Below are positions 1 through 10,196 of a DNA stretch of 30,409 nucleotides, piece by piece; position 1 is the first letter of the stretch; every line of letters starts with the position of its first letter. The notes below the pieces were generated by a model. It saw only the letters and a list, made by a program, of their open reading frames with translations, was not told the origin of the DNA and searched no databases. The stretch lies in contig MCFE01000850.1 of NCBI GenBank assembly GCA_002104905.1, positions 1-30,409 of the forward strand, in the 5' to 3' direction. The position numbers were made by a program, and so were the translations under genes. This DNA comes from Basidiobolus meristosporus CBS 931.73. Its lineage: Eukaryota > Basidiobolomycota > Basidiobolomycetes > Basidiobolales > Basidiobolaceae.

Positions 1-613
1 ACGCTGCATGGTAAGTTGTGAATATTGGATTGTATTCTCGAAATTTGAGCATTTATACGTGAATCGTGGTTAGCCACATTTCAATATGGTAAGCCAAGCC
101 ATCATGCCCCAGCCCACGAAAGCACTGAACGCAAAATATATTTTAAGCTTCAAGAACCTGGAGACACATTGTGAAACAAAAATTCAAGAATGCCTTAATC
201 AGGTTTGAGATTCTACTAGCGCTTGACGCATACCATGAGTATTAGGATATTCGGCTTTATACTGCTTAATAACCGTTGCGCAATCGCACGTTATTAGTCT
301 AGTATACATGCAAGTATCGTACTCCCATCTAAGTATGATCCTAGTGAAGTATAGGCTTTAGCACAAATCAACCAGCGTCTCTTGATTGAAGTCAAATAGA
401 AGCATTTCAAATTTTCATTTGAAAAGCTAAACAGTCTAGGATTTTAATATGATTTTAGAGGCTTCCTGCCACCACAACAGTCATATGCCAGCATTGGATA
501 GCAGTCAGTTGTACCTACACTGGTGTATCAACCTCTGACCGGATGTTCGGTACTAGCAGTACCCGTTTAGAACCACTAGCAAGCTCAATGATTCCGTATT
601 TCCTTTAAACTAA
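1..613. other. Intergenic region upstream of the P450 gene
   Basis: No open frame of convincing length or composition was seen on either strand, and no RNA gene was recognised. The stretch is AT-rich and ends at the TATA box of the P450 gene. The far left end may belong to a neighbouring gene outside the window. Confidence 0.5.
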
Positions 614-620
614 TATATAA
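614..620 (+). promoter_or_regulatory. TATA box of the P450 gene
   Basis: TATATAA lies about 60 bp upstream of the ATG at 679. Other genes in this window show the same spacing (about 50-100 bp), which supports both this site and the chosen start codon. Confidence 0.6.
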
Positions 621-678
621 ACCAACTGGGAATCACGCCGGTTCTAACCAACATCTGATTTAGCAGCACTCTACTACC

Positions 679-2166
679 ATGGATCAAGGATCTATCGAAG
701 TTATTGCACTCATATTTACTGTGACTATAACCTGGCATTTCTACACGAGACTTCGGTGCCCTTCTTCTTTGTGTAAAATCCCGTCAGTCCCGTTCTGGAA
801 GAGCTTGCTGGCCACGTTCAAGTCAATTGATAGCTTAGAGCGCTTCGATAAACTCGTGGTACCTGTTCTTAATGAAAAAGGTATCGCAAAACAGTTTTTC
901 TTTGGGAGGTGGATGGTTATGGTTTCGAATCCAGATTATGCCAAAAAGATCTTGATGAAACCAGACGCCTTCCCCAAGATACAATTGAACGAAGAGCTGC
1001 CACACACACTGAGCGCCCAACTTGGCAAGGTCAACATAGCCTCAGCCAACGGAGACGAATGGAAGAGGCATCGCCGTGTGGCCAACCCTGCGTTCCATCG
1101 GTCTTGGAGTACTTCAGAGTTTGGAAAACTGGTATCTAAATTGATTGTAGAAATTGAAAACACCCACGGACCCGTATCGGTAACTGAGTTGATGCAAAGA
1201 ATGACACTGGATGCCCTTGGAAAAATCATTTTCGATTATGACTTCAGCGCTATTGAAAACAAAGGGGGCGATCTAGTCCAGACATATAACTCTGTCATGA
1301 CTGAGCTCAATGACCCTTTCTATATCATGTTTCCATACTTAGAGAACCTCCCGTTGGTTGGGCGTCGCGGATATCAAACGGACTTGACGAGATTCGATGA
1401 CTTCATAATGGGGATTATTAACAGCAAAGTTAAGAATATACGCACCAACAAAACCGTTGACTTGCAGAAAGCTGATCTAGTGACATTGATGGTTCTTTCT
1501 GCTGAGGAAGGGAACCAGATTCTTACCCCCGAAGAGATCCGTAACGATGTCATTGTGTTTTTCATTGCTGGACAGGACACCACGTCAAACGCTCTTGCAT
1601 CCACTATTTACTATCTGGCCGTTCATCCCGTAATCCAGCAGCAGGCCCGAGAGGAGGCAATCCGAGTGTTGGGTAACGAACCCCAGGATGTATGGCCCAC
1701 TTACGAGCAGCAGCAAAATGAACTACCATTCATCACAGCTATTATGAAGGAGTCCATGCGCCTAACCCCTTCGGCTACTCAAGTGCTCCCTCGCCGTTGC
1801 ATGAAAGCCGTTCAATTTGGCGAGTTCGTACTTCCAGAGGGGACTCCAGTCAACGTAGATATTTATTCCATGCACCATAATCCAAAGAATTGGGACAAGC
1901 CATACAGCTTTTTGCCTGAGCGCTTCTTGAATGAGAAGACAGAGCATGATCTTTACGCTTGGATGCCATTTGGCGGAGGCTCTCGTCGCTGTTTAGGAAT
2001 GAATTTCTCTTTGATTGAACAACGGGTGGTCTTGAGCATGTTGTTAAGAAAGTATGCCTGGTCCCTACCTGAAGATAGTATTCATACTGATCGATTGAGG
2101 ACCACCCCTAGCTCTGGATTGATGGAGATTCGTGATCTGAACGTCAACTTCAAAGCGCTCTACTAA
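679..2166 (+). CDS. Cytochrome P450 monooxygenase
   Basis: This is an intronless 495-residue P450, the usual length for a fungal microsomal enzyme. It is a haem-thiolate monooxygenase that would oxidise a small lipophilic substrate using electrons from a P450 reductase, probably at the ER membrane. Residues 7-20 form a hydrophobic N-terminal anchor. The I-helix oxygen-binding motif AGQDTT is at 297-302, the K-helix ExxR is ESMR at 358-361, the PERF motif is at 413-416, and the haem loop FGGGSRRCLG is at 431-440 with Cys438 as the axial ligand. All hallmark residues are present, so it should be active. The start ATG sits in ACCATGG with a TATA box 60 bp upstream. The CYP family cannot be assigned by eye and the substrate is unknown. 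It faces the ABC exporter gene across about 1.5 kb, but no shared regulation is visible. Confidence 0.95.
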   Translation: MDQGSIEVIALIFTVTITWHFYTRLRCPSSLCKIPSVPFWKSLLATFKSIDSLERFDKLVVPVLNEKGIAKQFFFGRWMVMVSNPDYAKKILMKPDAFPKIQLNEELPHTLSAQLGKVNIASANGDEWKRHRRVANPAFHRSWSTSEFGKLVSKLIVEIENTHGPVSVTELMQRMTLDALGKIIFDYDFSAIENKGGDLVQTYNSVMTELNDPFYIMFPYLENLPLVGRRGYQTDLTRFDDFIMGIINSKVKNIRTNKTVDLQKADLVTLMVLSAEEGNQILTPEEIRNDVIVFFIAGQDTTSNALASTIYYLAVHPVIQQQAREEAIRVLGNEPQDVWPTYEQQQNELPFITAIMKESMRLTPSATQVLPRRCMKAVQFGEFVLPEGTPVNVDIYSMHHNPKNWDKPYSFLPERFLNEKTEHDLYAWMPFGGGSRRCLGMNFSLIEQRVVLSMLLRKYAWSLPEDSIHTDRLRTTPSSGLMEIRDLNVNFKALY

Positions 2167-2646
2167 TTTTCTCTCTCTGGGATGCTTCCTATCACTCTTT
2201 CTGCATAAATACGAAAATAAATACATATTCCGGTATAGATTGAGTCCCACGTTCAGAAACGGATGCATGCCTACGTATGTTGTTTCTACATATATATTTC
2301 CTATTTTATCTAAGCAGAATGGTGGTAAAGGTAGTTTATTCCATGACCAGCTGCTCAAAGCAACTAGATAGTTGATGAGTACTACTACGCATGGACTCTT
2401 GAAATTGATTCGGAATCCCTGATAATAAAGTACTCGCACATTTGGTTGACATCCTCAAACTTATATAATAGTGAGAAATTGGCGATTCTAAACCTAGTGA
2501 AGAATGAATACTCCTTTACCTACAACTGTGGTAAGAAGGCCAGCATATTACCATGAAAAAATCATGAATGCATCTGATTTAAGGTATTGGCTAGCCCATT
2601 TTGATTGAATAGCCAGTGGGATAGGGGATTTTAAACTCTATCCTTC
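2167..2646. other. Intergenic region downstream of the P450 gene
   Basis: This holds the P450 3' end, with AATAAATA-like polyadenylation signals near 2215-2222. Nothing else was recognised. Confidence 0.5.
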
Positions 2647-2655
2647 TATAAATAG
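2647..2655 (+). promoter_or_regulatory. TATA box of the possible gene at 2773
   Basis: TATAAATAG is a strong TATA match about 120 bp upstream of the ATG at 2773. It is the main reason to think the frame that follows is, or was, transcribed. Confidence 0.4.
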
Positions 2656-2772
2656 AAAACGCAGTATCTTGGGAATCGCACCACCTACTGCGGAAGTTCC
2701 TCCCAAAGCTCAATGTGAAGTATTTAAAGGCCGAATGCTACAACAATTAGTTTGTTCTACACCGACTTTTTA

Positions 2773-3434
2773 ATGCGTCGAGAAGGCCGCACCTTTTCTC
2801 CTCATTTCAATCGTCAGAAGCGAACTAATTCAACCATCAGGGTTTGTGATTGTGCTGTTCCCACACATATTGCCCCGCCCTCACGCGCCCAAGGACAGAT
2901 CATCTTGGAATCTGGAGAGTCTCCAGATCTTTATCACCAAGCCCATTCACTGGCACTTGCCCGTACCCTTGTTTCCAACGCAGCTGAACGGATTGAGAAT
3001 GCACGCTTGACGGAAAACTACGACCTAATTGATGAACTTAGAACTCAGAGCGAAGCCGCTACGAAGCAACTGGAAGCAGCAGAAAAGAAATGGGAGCAAA
3101 TCGTCTTCAATATCTGGGACGCCTGGCCATTAGAGAAGCCACTCACTGAGATCCCTCATTGCCAGTCCATCCATACCCCCTTTCTTTTGAAATCCATTCG
3201 CGGACCCTCGAAATATACCGCACTCTCCACCATTATACGGCTATGCAAGAGGCCCATTTTACTGCTGGTTGGAGTGGAGAAATGCAAACTGTTCAACGTG
3301 ATACAGTCAGGCGCCATCGCAGAGTCCTGCGGGAAGGAGCTAAAAGAATGACCAAATTTTGCATCATGGGTGGAAATGTCGAAGAGGTTGCAGATGGCTT
3401 TGACGATATCATATTTGAGGAATCATATTGGTAG
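2773..3434 (+). pseudogene. Hypothetical protein gene, probably broken by a frameshift
   Basis: I do not recognise this protein. From the ATG at 2773 an open frame of about 130 residues runs in frame 1. Its second half looks like real coding sequence: an alanine- and glutamate-rich, probably helical or coiled-coil stretch with LIDELRTQSEAATKQLEAA-type composition, ending in WDAWPLEKPL. Around 3170-3180, next to a run of five C residues, the plausible coding signal moves to another frame. That frame continues with EIYRTLHHYTAMQEAHF to a stop at 3434. No convincing GT-AG intron bridges the two frames, so a one-base indel (real or a sequencing error) is the simplest reading. Short upstream ATGs at 2712 and 2735 end quickly. 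It could also be an unrecognised intron-containing gene or chance ORFs. Confidence 0.35.
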
Positions 3435-3652
3435 GATACGAATGAGCTTAAGTAAAACGCCCCATCAATAGCCTCATTTTCAAATAAACACCTGAGATGA
3501 ACCAAAACTTCAACAAAGATCACTGTTGGTTGATTGTGAGAGTTTATTAAGGCTGATAAGGTCGCTTCAGTTGTTGTCTCCCGCATAATACACTACTTGA
3601 CTAATTAATGATTGGTATGATGATTAATGAATGCATTCAATATGACATTTGT

Positions 3653-6600
3653 CTACGCTTGGCCAAGATTCTGATGCTCCACAAGAGTGAAGTATTTCTT
3701 TCTTTGTGCCATTAACTCTTGGTGAGTTCCTTCTTCAACCACCACGCCTCCTTCAAATACGAAGATGCGATCAGCATGTTGAATCGTAGACAGTCTGTGT
3801 GCTACCGCGATGGTTGTGCAACCGGTGGCAGCCTACACAATGTGTTAGTTTGCAAGTAGTTGTGGGAGGATTCAGTGTTTGTTCATGTCACCTTGTTCAA
3901 AGCATCTTGTACCACCTTTTCACTTTGTGAGTCAAGTGCAGAGGTCGCCTCATCAAGTAACAATATCTATGCAAGAAATGATTCTTGATCAGTACTTCAT
4001 GTTTGCAATCATGAGCGTTAGCTTTTTACCTTGGGGTTGCGAATAAGTGCTCTAGCAATGGCGATTCTCTGTCTCTGGCCTCCACTAAGCTGTCCGCCCT
4101 TTGTACCACACATAGTATCGTAACCATCAGGCAACGAAATGATATAGTCGTGAATGTTGGCTTGCTTACAAACTCGCTCCACCTCTTCTTGAGTGATGTC
4201 ATCACGATCTGAGCCAAGAAGTACATTGAAACGGATACTGCCTTGGTACAGCACTGGCTCTTGACTCACCAAAGCAATGTTATTTCGATGCTGGTGAACG
4301 TTTTTCTTCTTGATATCCTGCCCGTCAATAAGTACTGTGCCCTGGAGGGGATCATAAAATCTTCTCAGCGTTAAATTACCGTGTAGCTGCAAAAAAAGGA
4401 AATGACGAAGTACCTTTCGATGAGGGAAATGACGGTACTTTTACCGCAGCCACTCTCTCCAACCAAAGCACAGAACTGACCGGCCTTAATCTGATGTAGG
4501 AATACATAAGGTTAGTTTGATTTTGCCGGATTGTATAGAATGGGAATTACCTTCAAATTGAGGCCTTGCAAAACCGGAATATCTGGACGAGATGGATAAC
4601 GGAAGTGAATCTCCTTCAGCTCTATCTCACCCTCAATATCGCCCTGTCCCTTGCTCTTTCCAGCATCCTGGGATTGACCAATGGTTGGCTTTTGCTCTAT
4701 CAATTGGAAGATATTGCTTGCAGCCATCTTAGCCTTGGTTAGATCAGGAGCAAGCGAGAACATTTGCCCGGATGCCTGAGCACTGAAGAGTAAAGCGGGG
4801 AGGACAACAAAGAATTGCTTCGAAGAGAATTCCCCATTACTCACCAATCTTGAGCCCCACCTAGGAATGGAGATGATTAGCCATTCCCGTAATGAAGACA
4901 TAGCAAAACTTACCAATAGGCGAGTGCATATAGCAAGTACGCTATACTGTAACCGAGGGAAAGCCAGAAATTACCAGTCATAATGGATTTCATACTATTT
5001 TTGTATGGCCCCTCAAGGCTCTGGTGATACAAACGGCAAACATCTTCCTCTCGAGAGAGTGTAGCTACGGTTTGGATCGCCCCGATAGCTTCACTTGCCA
5101 ATGCACCCGACTTCACGTAGGCAGTTTCATGGCGTTGCTGCGCAGAATATTGTTAGATTTCCTGGAGTAACTCAGTACAAAGATGGATTGTCTACATACA
5201 TGGAAATTAGCGAGGACGCGGACTCGTAGGAACCCAGCCATGAGCATAATCGGAACTGCAGCCAGTACTACGATGGCGATTTTCCAGGCGATTACATGCG
5301 CCAAAATGATACCAGCGAACAAACTAGTCATAATGGAGAACACTGTTCCTACGACAATACCAGTGAGGCCACCTAGATGATTTGTGTCGGTGTTAAGCAT
5401 AGCGACCAAGGACCCAGTGGAGTGGCGATCGTCGTCAAACCATGCAATATCTTGGTTTATAATGGACCTGCGACGGAGGAGAGATTAGTCGATCATACTT
5501 GTCAATCCATAAACAATGCAATCAACCTGAAGGATAAACAGCGTGTACGTAGTAGCAGTTTCTCTGACACCCATCCGAACATACTTCCATTGACAGAGTA
5601 AGCGGTAAATTCAATAAACGCCACCATCAGGAACCCTGAGCACACAGAGTGAGTGCTAGGAAATACGAATTGATAAACACACGTAACTTACAGAAACTGT
5701 ATAGATTGACCTGGGATCGAAGCTGTGACAAGTCAGTTCTCAGACTTAGAGCATCAATCATGTGCGAAAAGAGGATTGATTCTGCCGAGTAGGCTCCACC
5801 AATAATGATAGAAGCTAGGAACGATTAGATTCATGATTGTGCCCTTCACTGATGATGGTCACTTACACATTAAGCCCCCAACTACAAAAAACCATTCTGG
5901 CTTGACAATTTTAGCCACTCGTTTCATCAGTGTAAATACGCCAAGCTGAGACCTGCGACCTCCAGGCTGAGGTCCCTGACTTTCGTTATCAGCAAATAGC
6001 TGGATCTCCTCACCATGGTAGGATTCTTTAACGATCAACGGGTCCTCCGAGTTAGCCATGTTGCTATCAACACTTTCAGCAGACAGTTTTTTAGAGGTGC
6101 TCTTCAATTTCTCCTGATCGCTTGACTCGGAGGCAAAGCTTTGAGCCTCCACAAGGTGATAATACGCTGATTCACGAGCCATCAGTTGACTGTGGGTTCC
6201 TTGCTCCAAGATTTTTCCTTCAGCCCTTCAGAATGAGGAACAATTAGCTACTGGATGTGGTCCTTAGCTTTGATACGACTCACATTACGACAATGTTGTC
6301 TGCCTTCTTAATGGTAGACAATCTATGAGCGATGACCACAGTGGTTCTGTCCTTGGTTGCCTTTTCCAAGGCCTCTTGAATAAGACGCTCACTTGTTGCA
6401 TCTAGCGCCGAGGTCGCCTACACAATGGGTTGGTAACAGTGATTTTCAAGAGAGGTTGAATATGGCGTACCTCATCCATTAACAAGATGGTTGGATTAGA
6501 TACAAATGCGCGGGCCAAGGCGATTCTTTGTTTCTGACCACCAGAGAGTAAAAGACCGCCTTCACCGACGGTTGTGTTATAGCCGCGCGGAAGTTTAACG

Positions 6601-8405
6601 ATGAAGTTATGAGCATTAGCCAATTTCGCTGCCTCAATACATAATTCTTCGATCTTTGCTTTTTTCAATCCTGCGGAATTGCTGTTAAGTAAGCCGTGAG
6701 AAATATTCTCCATGATGGTGGTGTTGAACAGAGTGGGATTTTGCATCACAAGTTTCATTTGTCCTCGCAACCAGTTGATGTTAAGGCTCTTGATATTTCT
6801 GTTGTCGAGCAGAACCTCACCCTCTACCGGATCGTAGAATCGCTCAACAAGGCCAACTACATGGATACACTTGCTAAAATTAGTACATGCATTATTCAGA
6901 ACGCCGGGCATGCGTACTGACCTATAGTCGATTTCCCAGAACCTGAAACGCCTACAATCGCTGTGGTTTTTCCAGCAGGGATTACCAAATCAACACCCTT
7001 CAAAACGACGGCGTTTGGTCGGCTCGGATAGATAAATTTGACATTACGTAGCTCCAAGCGACCTTCGCAAGCGTCTGGCTTTAGACCCTCTTCGGATAAG
7101 GGGTCAATGGGAGAGACTCTGTCGATAGTTCGGAAAATTTTTTCACCCGCCCCCGAAGCCAACGAAAACGTTTGCATGAACGGGGCGATCTGGCCGATGA
7201 CCATGGAGCCTATGAGAAATTAGTGATTAATGAATGCGGAAACACTTCAGCCATACTAGACTGCAATACGAACTGTCCAAAACCAAGAAAATCACCGTGT
7301 AAACACTGCCGGTATCCTTCGTGATGTCTTTGACTATGAGTCTCGATCCCTCCCAGAAGGCCAATGCATTAGCAGAGTAAGCAATGAAGAAGATTCCTCC
7401 AAGCATCAGCGCTCCAGCAATTGCTTTGCGTAATCCGTGGCGGGAAGCTATATGTAGGTTCTTCTCGTAGAGAGTGGCGAGGCGTTCCTGAGAATTAAAT
7501 GCTTGGGCTATTCTGACATTGGCCAAAGCCTCCTCAGCCACGGTGCTGGCCTTGGAATAACTCTCCATACTACGCGAGGCATACAACGCCGAGAACGCAG
7601 AACCCCCGCTGGCCACGAGCAAAAACGCCGGGACCACACAAAACAGTATACCAGTCAGCGTGGCATTTCGGACAAATCCAACGGTGAACGCAGCAATGAA
7701 GTACGAGATGGACTGGATGCACAAGCCCACCTTCTCTGAAGTTCCATTCTGAATAATTTGAGTGTCCCCCGTAATACGGCTGGATACCTACATCAGCGTA
7801 AAGAATGCTAATCAGAAATCGCGTCACGATTAAAATAACCATTCGAAAAATACCTCTCCTGAGCCAAGTTGATTGAAATAGGCAATATTTTGACGTAAAA
7901 CGGATCTTAAGTAATGCTCACGAACTTGTCGAGTTAACCTCTCCCCAATAAGACTCCAACACACGGTATAAGCGTATGTCAATACGAAATAGCCAATGGC
8001 GACGTAAATTAACTGCAAAATTTTGTGATTCACTCCATCTCTAAACTCCCCCACCTCTTCCGGAGTCATAGCAGCGGCCCCCGACGAAAATTTCGAAGAG
8101 AAGTTGTCTATAAGGTCTCCGAACAACGCCCCTATCAGTGGTAGAGGTACGCCAGCACCCAGTGCGCACAAGGTCCCGACTACGATCAAAATGGCATCGA
8201 ATTTCGTCGAGTATCTAAACAGAGAGAAATATCTCGGCTTATAGAAAGGATTTTTGGCGACAGGGGGCTCTTGTATCTGAGCCTCTATCACCTCCCGCTG
8301 ATGCTCCTCTAGCGCTGTTACTGACTCTACAGAAATCTTCACCGGTGCCTCTTCTAAAGGTTGTAGTTGAATGTCGCCTTGGAGGCCATGCGACTCATTG
8401 CCCAT
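3653..8405 (-). CDS. Full-length ABCB-type ABC exporter (P-glycoprotein/MDR family), 15 exons
   Basis: Splicing by eye gives complement(join(3653..3832, 3892..3966, 4030..4360, 4414..4490, 4551..4860, 4914..5137, 5200..5467, 5527..5635, 5692..5814, 5867..6225, 6284..6417, 6471..6856, 6922..7209, 7274..7787, 7854..8405)). All 14 introns (52-66 bp) are GT-AG and the phases fit, giving 1309 residues. The order is TMD-NBD-TMD-NBD, as in ABCB1. NBD1 has Walker [10 protein letters not shown] (442-450), LSGGQ (555-559), Walker B ILLMDE (to 580) and H-loop His611. NBD2 has Walker [10 protein letters not shown] (1100-1108), LSGGQ (1206-1210), ILLLDE (1226-1231) and His1262. Both ATP sites look catalytically complete. 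It should export a hydrophobic or amphipathic compound across the plasma or vacuolar membrane. It is divergent from the hydroxamate-siderophore gene and shares its GATA sites, so a siderophore or an intermediate is a plausible cargo (inference). The start at 8405 was chosen for its ACCATGG context and the TATA box 51 bp upstream; the frame stays open to an ATG at 8540. Confidence 0.93.
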
Positions 8406-8455
8406 GGTTTCGACGAGATGAATGGGAAGATCGAAATAATGGGTTGTGCCATTGC

Positions 8456-8462
8456 ATATATA
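8456..8462 (-). promoter_or_regulatory. TATA box of the ABC exporter gene
   Basis: On the minus strand TATATAT lies about 51 bp upstream of the ATG at 8405. It argues against the longer N-terminus from 8540, which would put the TATA box inside the coding region. Confidence 0.5.
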
Positions 8463-8565
8463 TTTATTGGGTAGAGTCTCGCAAAACGTATAGTTTATGT
8501 TAAATGGATTGGTTGGATATTTGCCGGCATCAAATGGCACCTAGCGGCATTTCCTAGAAATCCAT

Positions 8566-8574
8566 TTATCAGAT
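8566..8574 (-). promoter_or_regulatory. ATCWGATAA iron-GATA site in the exporter promoter
   Basis: On the minus strand this reads ATCTGATAA, an exact match to the published recognition sequence of the SreA/Fep1-class GATA repressors that silence iron-acquisition genes when iron is plentiful. It is about 160 bp upstream of the ABC exporter ATG, on that gene's coding strand. Confidence 0.6.
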
Positions 8575-9159
8575 CAAATAATAGGGGACCAAGGCTGGGT
8601 AACATCGACTCCATTTAAGGGAACTGATGATAGGCTGATCATAAAATTTAATGTGAATGAGTAGTCCAATAAACATTTGAGTGAAATGGAGAAATACTGT
8701 TGCCATTAGGAGATAACTCACCAGCGATATTGGGGGATGGGCATCGTGTAACCATGCCCATCATATACACCGAGCATTATCTACATTCAGGCCCTGGATA
8801 AACGCGAGATGTATCATGATAGGTGCGCGCAAGTCGCACAGGCCTGGTTTTGGGTCATTGAAAATTACCCATTCCATACTGCTGACAATGCTAGATTCAA
8901 TGTTGAGCGCACTCACTGAACACAGACTAAGCGACTGATTGGCTTTCACTAAAAGTCCCCTTCGGATAACAGCAAGCAACATTATTAAACGGCAGGTTCG
9001 AGGTGCAGATTGAGGTGCAACTCCATTCCAATCCCTGAAGACTGGTCAACAGGATGTAGCGAGTTCTCTATTAGTACATCTCGGCTCATGGTCGCCACAT
9101 TTGAATGTCGGAGGCGAGTTTACTTTTATGGACACTGTATCTCACTCATTACAATGAGG

Positions 9160-9168
9160 TTATCAGAT
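9160..9168 (-). promoter_or_regulatory. ATCWGATAA iron-GATA site, mid-intergenic
   Basis: The plus strand reads TTATCAGAT, so the minus strand is ATCTGATAA, again an exact consensus match. It lies about 755 bp upstream of the exporter and 1030 bp upstream of the siderophore gene and could serve either. Confidence 0.5.
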
Positions 9169-9588
9169 GAGAAAGTGGAGATCTACAGGATTGATCCGAC
9201 TAATGATTATGTATATCGTTGTTCGAATTATCAACCACCATCTCTCATTAGCACATGCCGCTGGAGTAATAGCTAGCTTGTCCCTTCTCGGGGCCTCTTG
9301 CATAAACAAGAGTAGGACATAGCCCTATTGGATAATCCTAGGAAATATATCAAGACGCAACATGCGTGAACTAGCGATTGGTTTAGTATGATGCTAACTT
9401 TGAGGGCTGACAATAGTCAATCCGCTCGTCACCATAAGGTTGGGGGTACGCTTGAAAGCTCACGAACGTGGTCGAATTATAAGTGAAGCCTGTGTGAATC
9501 TTGTGCGTAGTTAATAAATCATTGATCGTCGGGATTCTGCTTACAAGTCGGGAAAACATCACCCAATCAGATATGGTTGATCATCAGG

Positions 9589-9597
9589 ATCTGATAA
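9589..9597 (+). promoter_or_regulatory. ATCWGATAA iron-GATA site
   Basis: ATCTGATAA is an exact match on the plus strand, about 600 bp upstream of the siderophore gene. A near match, ATCAGATAT, lies just before it at 9566-9574. Confidence 0.5.
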
Positions 9598-10005
9598 CTC
9601 TATTCGGGGCAATCCGAACGTCCAAAAGTAGGATATCTGGTTTCGGAATATCGCTCTATACATGGGAAGTCGCTAAAAACACTGTTGACCAGAAGGTATA
9701 TCTACAATTAAACTTCAATTCCCCAGAACGGCGTTATGGTAAGTTGGGCTTAATCACGTCAGTGGTTGATTATCGGAAGCTTCAGGATGAATTGCTGGTT
9801 GGAATCTGGATGATGTGGATGATGACGATGATTGACAAAGCGTAGAATTTTTTATTACCGGTAGAATGTGGAAATATGGCGGACGGGTGCATGCTGTAAC
9901 CCTAGTCATAAATTTTTCGGCATGGTACAGACGCCGTATTTGGATGTCACCTACATTAGTGGTCTTGAAAAAAGCCCATTGGGGCGAGATACATGTACTT
10001 GAGAA

Positions 10006-10014
10006 ATCTGATAA
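10006..10014 (+). promoter_or_regulatory. ATCWGATAA iron-GATA site, proximal copy 1
   Basis: ATCTGATAA is an exact match 183 bp upstream of the siderophore gene ATG. It is 35 bp (centre to centre) from the next copy. Paired GATA sites are the usual arrangement at promoters bound by two-finger iron repressors. Confidence 0.65.
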
Positions 10015-10040
10015 AAGTACGTGTAACCATGCTACTGCAC

Positions 10041-10049
10041 ATCAGATAA
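10041..10049 (+). promoter_or_regulatory. ATCWGATAA iron-GATA site, proximal copy 2
   Basis: ATCAGATAA is an exact match 148 bp upstream of the siderophore gene ATG, in the same orientation as the copy at 10006. No clear TATA box was found for this gene, so the GATA pair is its most visible promoter element. Confidence 0.65.
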
Positions 10050-10196
10050 ACTCTAGGCCTCACACCACAATATGTGGTCTCGAAGAGAATGCTTCTTAAA
10101 AAGACAGTTGGGTGGAGATTTCTAACTTCAGAAATTGGAACTCGTTGTTTCATTTTTTACCTCTGCTGAGCGTGCCTATCTTTCACATCTATCAGA

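Larger units (their letters stand above)
8406..10196. other. Divergent intergenic region between exporter and siderophore gene
   Basis: About 1.8 kb separates the two divergent start codons, longer than most gaps here. Several frames of 60-115 codons are open (for example 9501-9845) but none has recognisable composition, a TATA box or homology that I know. The notable content is five exact copies of ATCWGATAA and one 8/9 match at 9566-9574, listed separately. I read the region as mainly regulatory. Confidence 0.6.

Noticed and set aside
8406-8540. Longer N-terminus for the ABC exporter from the ATG at 8540
   Set aside because: The extension would include the TATA box at 8456-8462, has no similarity to ABCB N-termini, and the ATG at 8405 has a better start context.
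9501-9845. 114-codon frame in the exporter-siderophore intergenic region
   Set aside because: No family resemblance, no TATA box at a suitable distance, and it overlaps one of the GATA sites. Frames of this length occur by chance here.
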